Source: a bacterium (GTDB lineage Bacteria > Zhuqueibacterota > Zhuqueibacteria > Residuimicrobiales > Krinioviventaceae). From it: 5,771 bases of DNA. The position numbers were made by a program, and so were the translations under genes. Below are positions 5,732 through 5,771 of this stretch, in pieces. Each line of letters starts with the position of its first letter. The first letter of the stretch is position 1. Location: NCBI GenBank assembly GCA_024278645.1, contig JAJRST010000171.1:1-5771 (forward strand), given 5' to 3'. The notes beneath the pieces are model-generated. The model worked only from the letters and a program-made list of their open reading frames with translations, was not told the DNA's origin and did no database searches.

Positions 5732-5771
5732 AGAAAATCATTTCACCAAACGCGCCGTGCCGATCCAGACC
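5730..5771 (-). other. Possible 3' end of the preceding operon gene (frame unresolved)
   Basis: Only about 40 bp precede the dehydrogenase ribosome site. Minus-strand frames close at TAG (5732-5730, tail GLDRHGAFGEMIF) or at TGA (5740-5738, tail VWIGTARLVK, with more G/C in third positions). A third frame also closes here. Tight operon spacing makes it likely that one is the tail of a BMC gene, but the piece is too short to tell which or to name it. Confidence 0.25.

Noticed and set aside
1..5771. CRISPR array, tRNA, rRNA or transposase
   Set aside because: No regularly spaced direct repeats, no tRNA-like cloverleaf and no transposase motif were found in reading either strand.

Overview
The window holds the downstream end of a bacterial microcompartment (BMC) operon, then a lone cell-wall enzyme gene, then the 5' part of a histidine-degradation gene. 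Every convincing gene is on the minus strand, so transcription runs from high to low coordinates. The BMC gene set (CoA-acylating aldehyde dehydrogenase, BMC-H shell protein, class II sugar-phosphate aldolase with a C-terminal targeting helix, acetate kinase) is that of fucose/rhamnose-degrading compartments of the Planctomycetes-Verrucomicrobia (PVM) or PVM-like type. The organism is therefore probably a diderm bacterium of the PVC/FCB kind or a related uncultured lineage. The phylum cannot be fixed from this window.

Layout in transcription order: 5719-4286 aldehyde dehydrogenase; 4252-3968 BMC-H shell protein; 3955-3131 aldolase (GTG start); 3065-1872 acetate kinase, split by one in-frame TAG at 2777-2775. 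A gap of about 490 bp follows (1871-1382). Then come a membrane-anchored lytic transglycosylase (1381-692) with a clear intrinsic terminator just after its stop codon, an AT-rich leader (661-541), and hutH (540-1, running off the window).

The expected chemistry is as follows. The aldolase cleaves L-fuculose-1-phosphate or L-rhamnulose-1-phosphate into DHAP and L-lactaldehyde. The compartment confines the toxic aldehyde, and the aldehyde dehydrogenase converts it to an acyl-CoA. A phosphotransacylase outside this window would make the acyl-phosphate, and the acetate-kinase-family enzyme would recover ATP. The dehydrogenase has an N-terminal amphipathic targeting helix and the aldolase a C-terminal one.

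The most notable points are: (1) the amber codon in an otherwise intact acetate kinase frame, at the place where the family usually has the Glu of its HGGE motif; (2) a perfect 11-bp hairpin between aldolase and acetate kinase that lacks a U tract; (3) dehydrogenase and shell genes in the same frame, separated only by a TAG and 11 sense codons; (4) a CxxC-x7-C cluster in the aldolase just before its targeting tail. I see no wholly new system; this is a recognisable BMC locus with several unusual local features.
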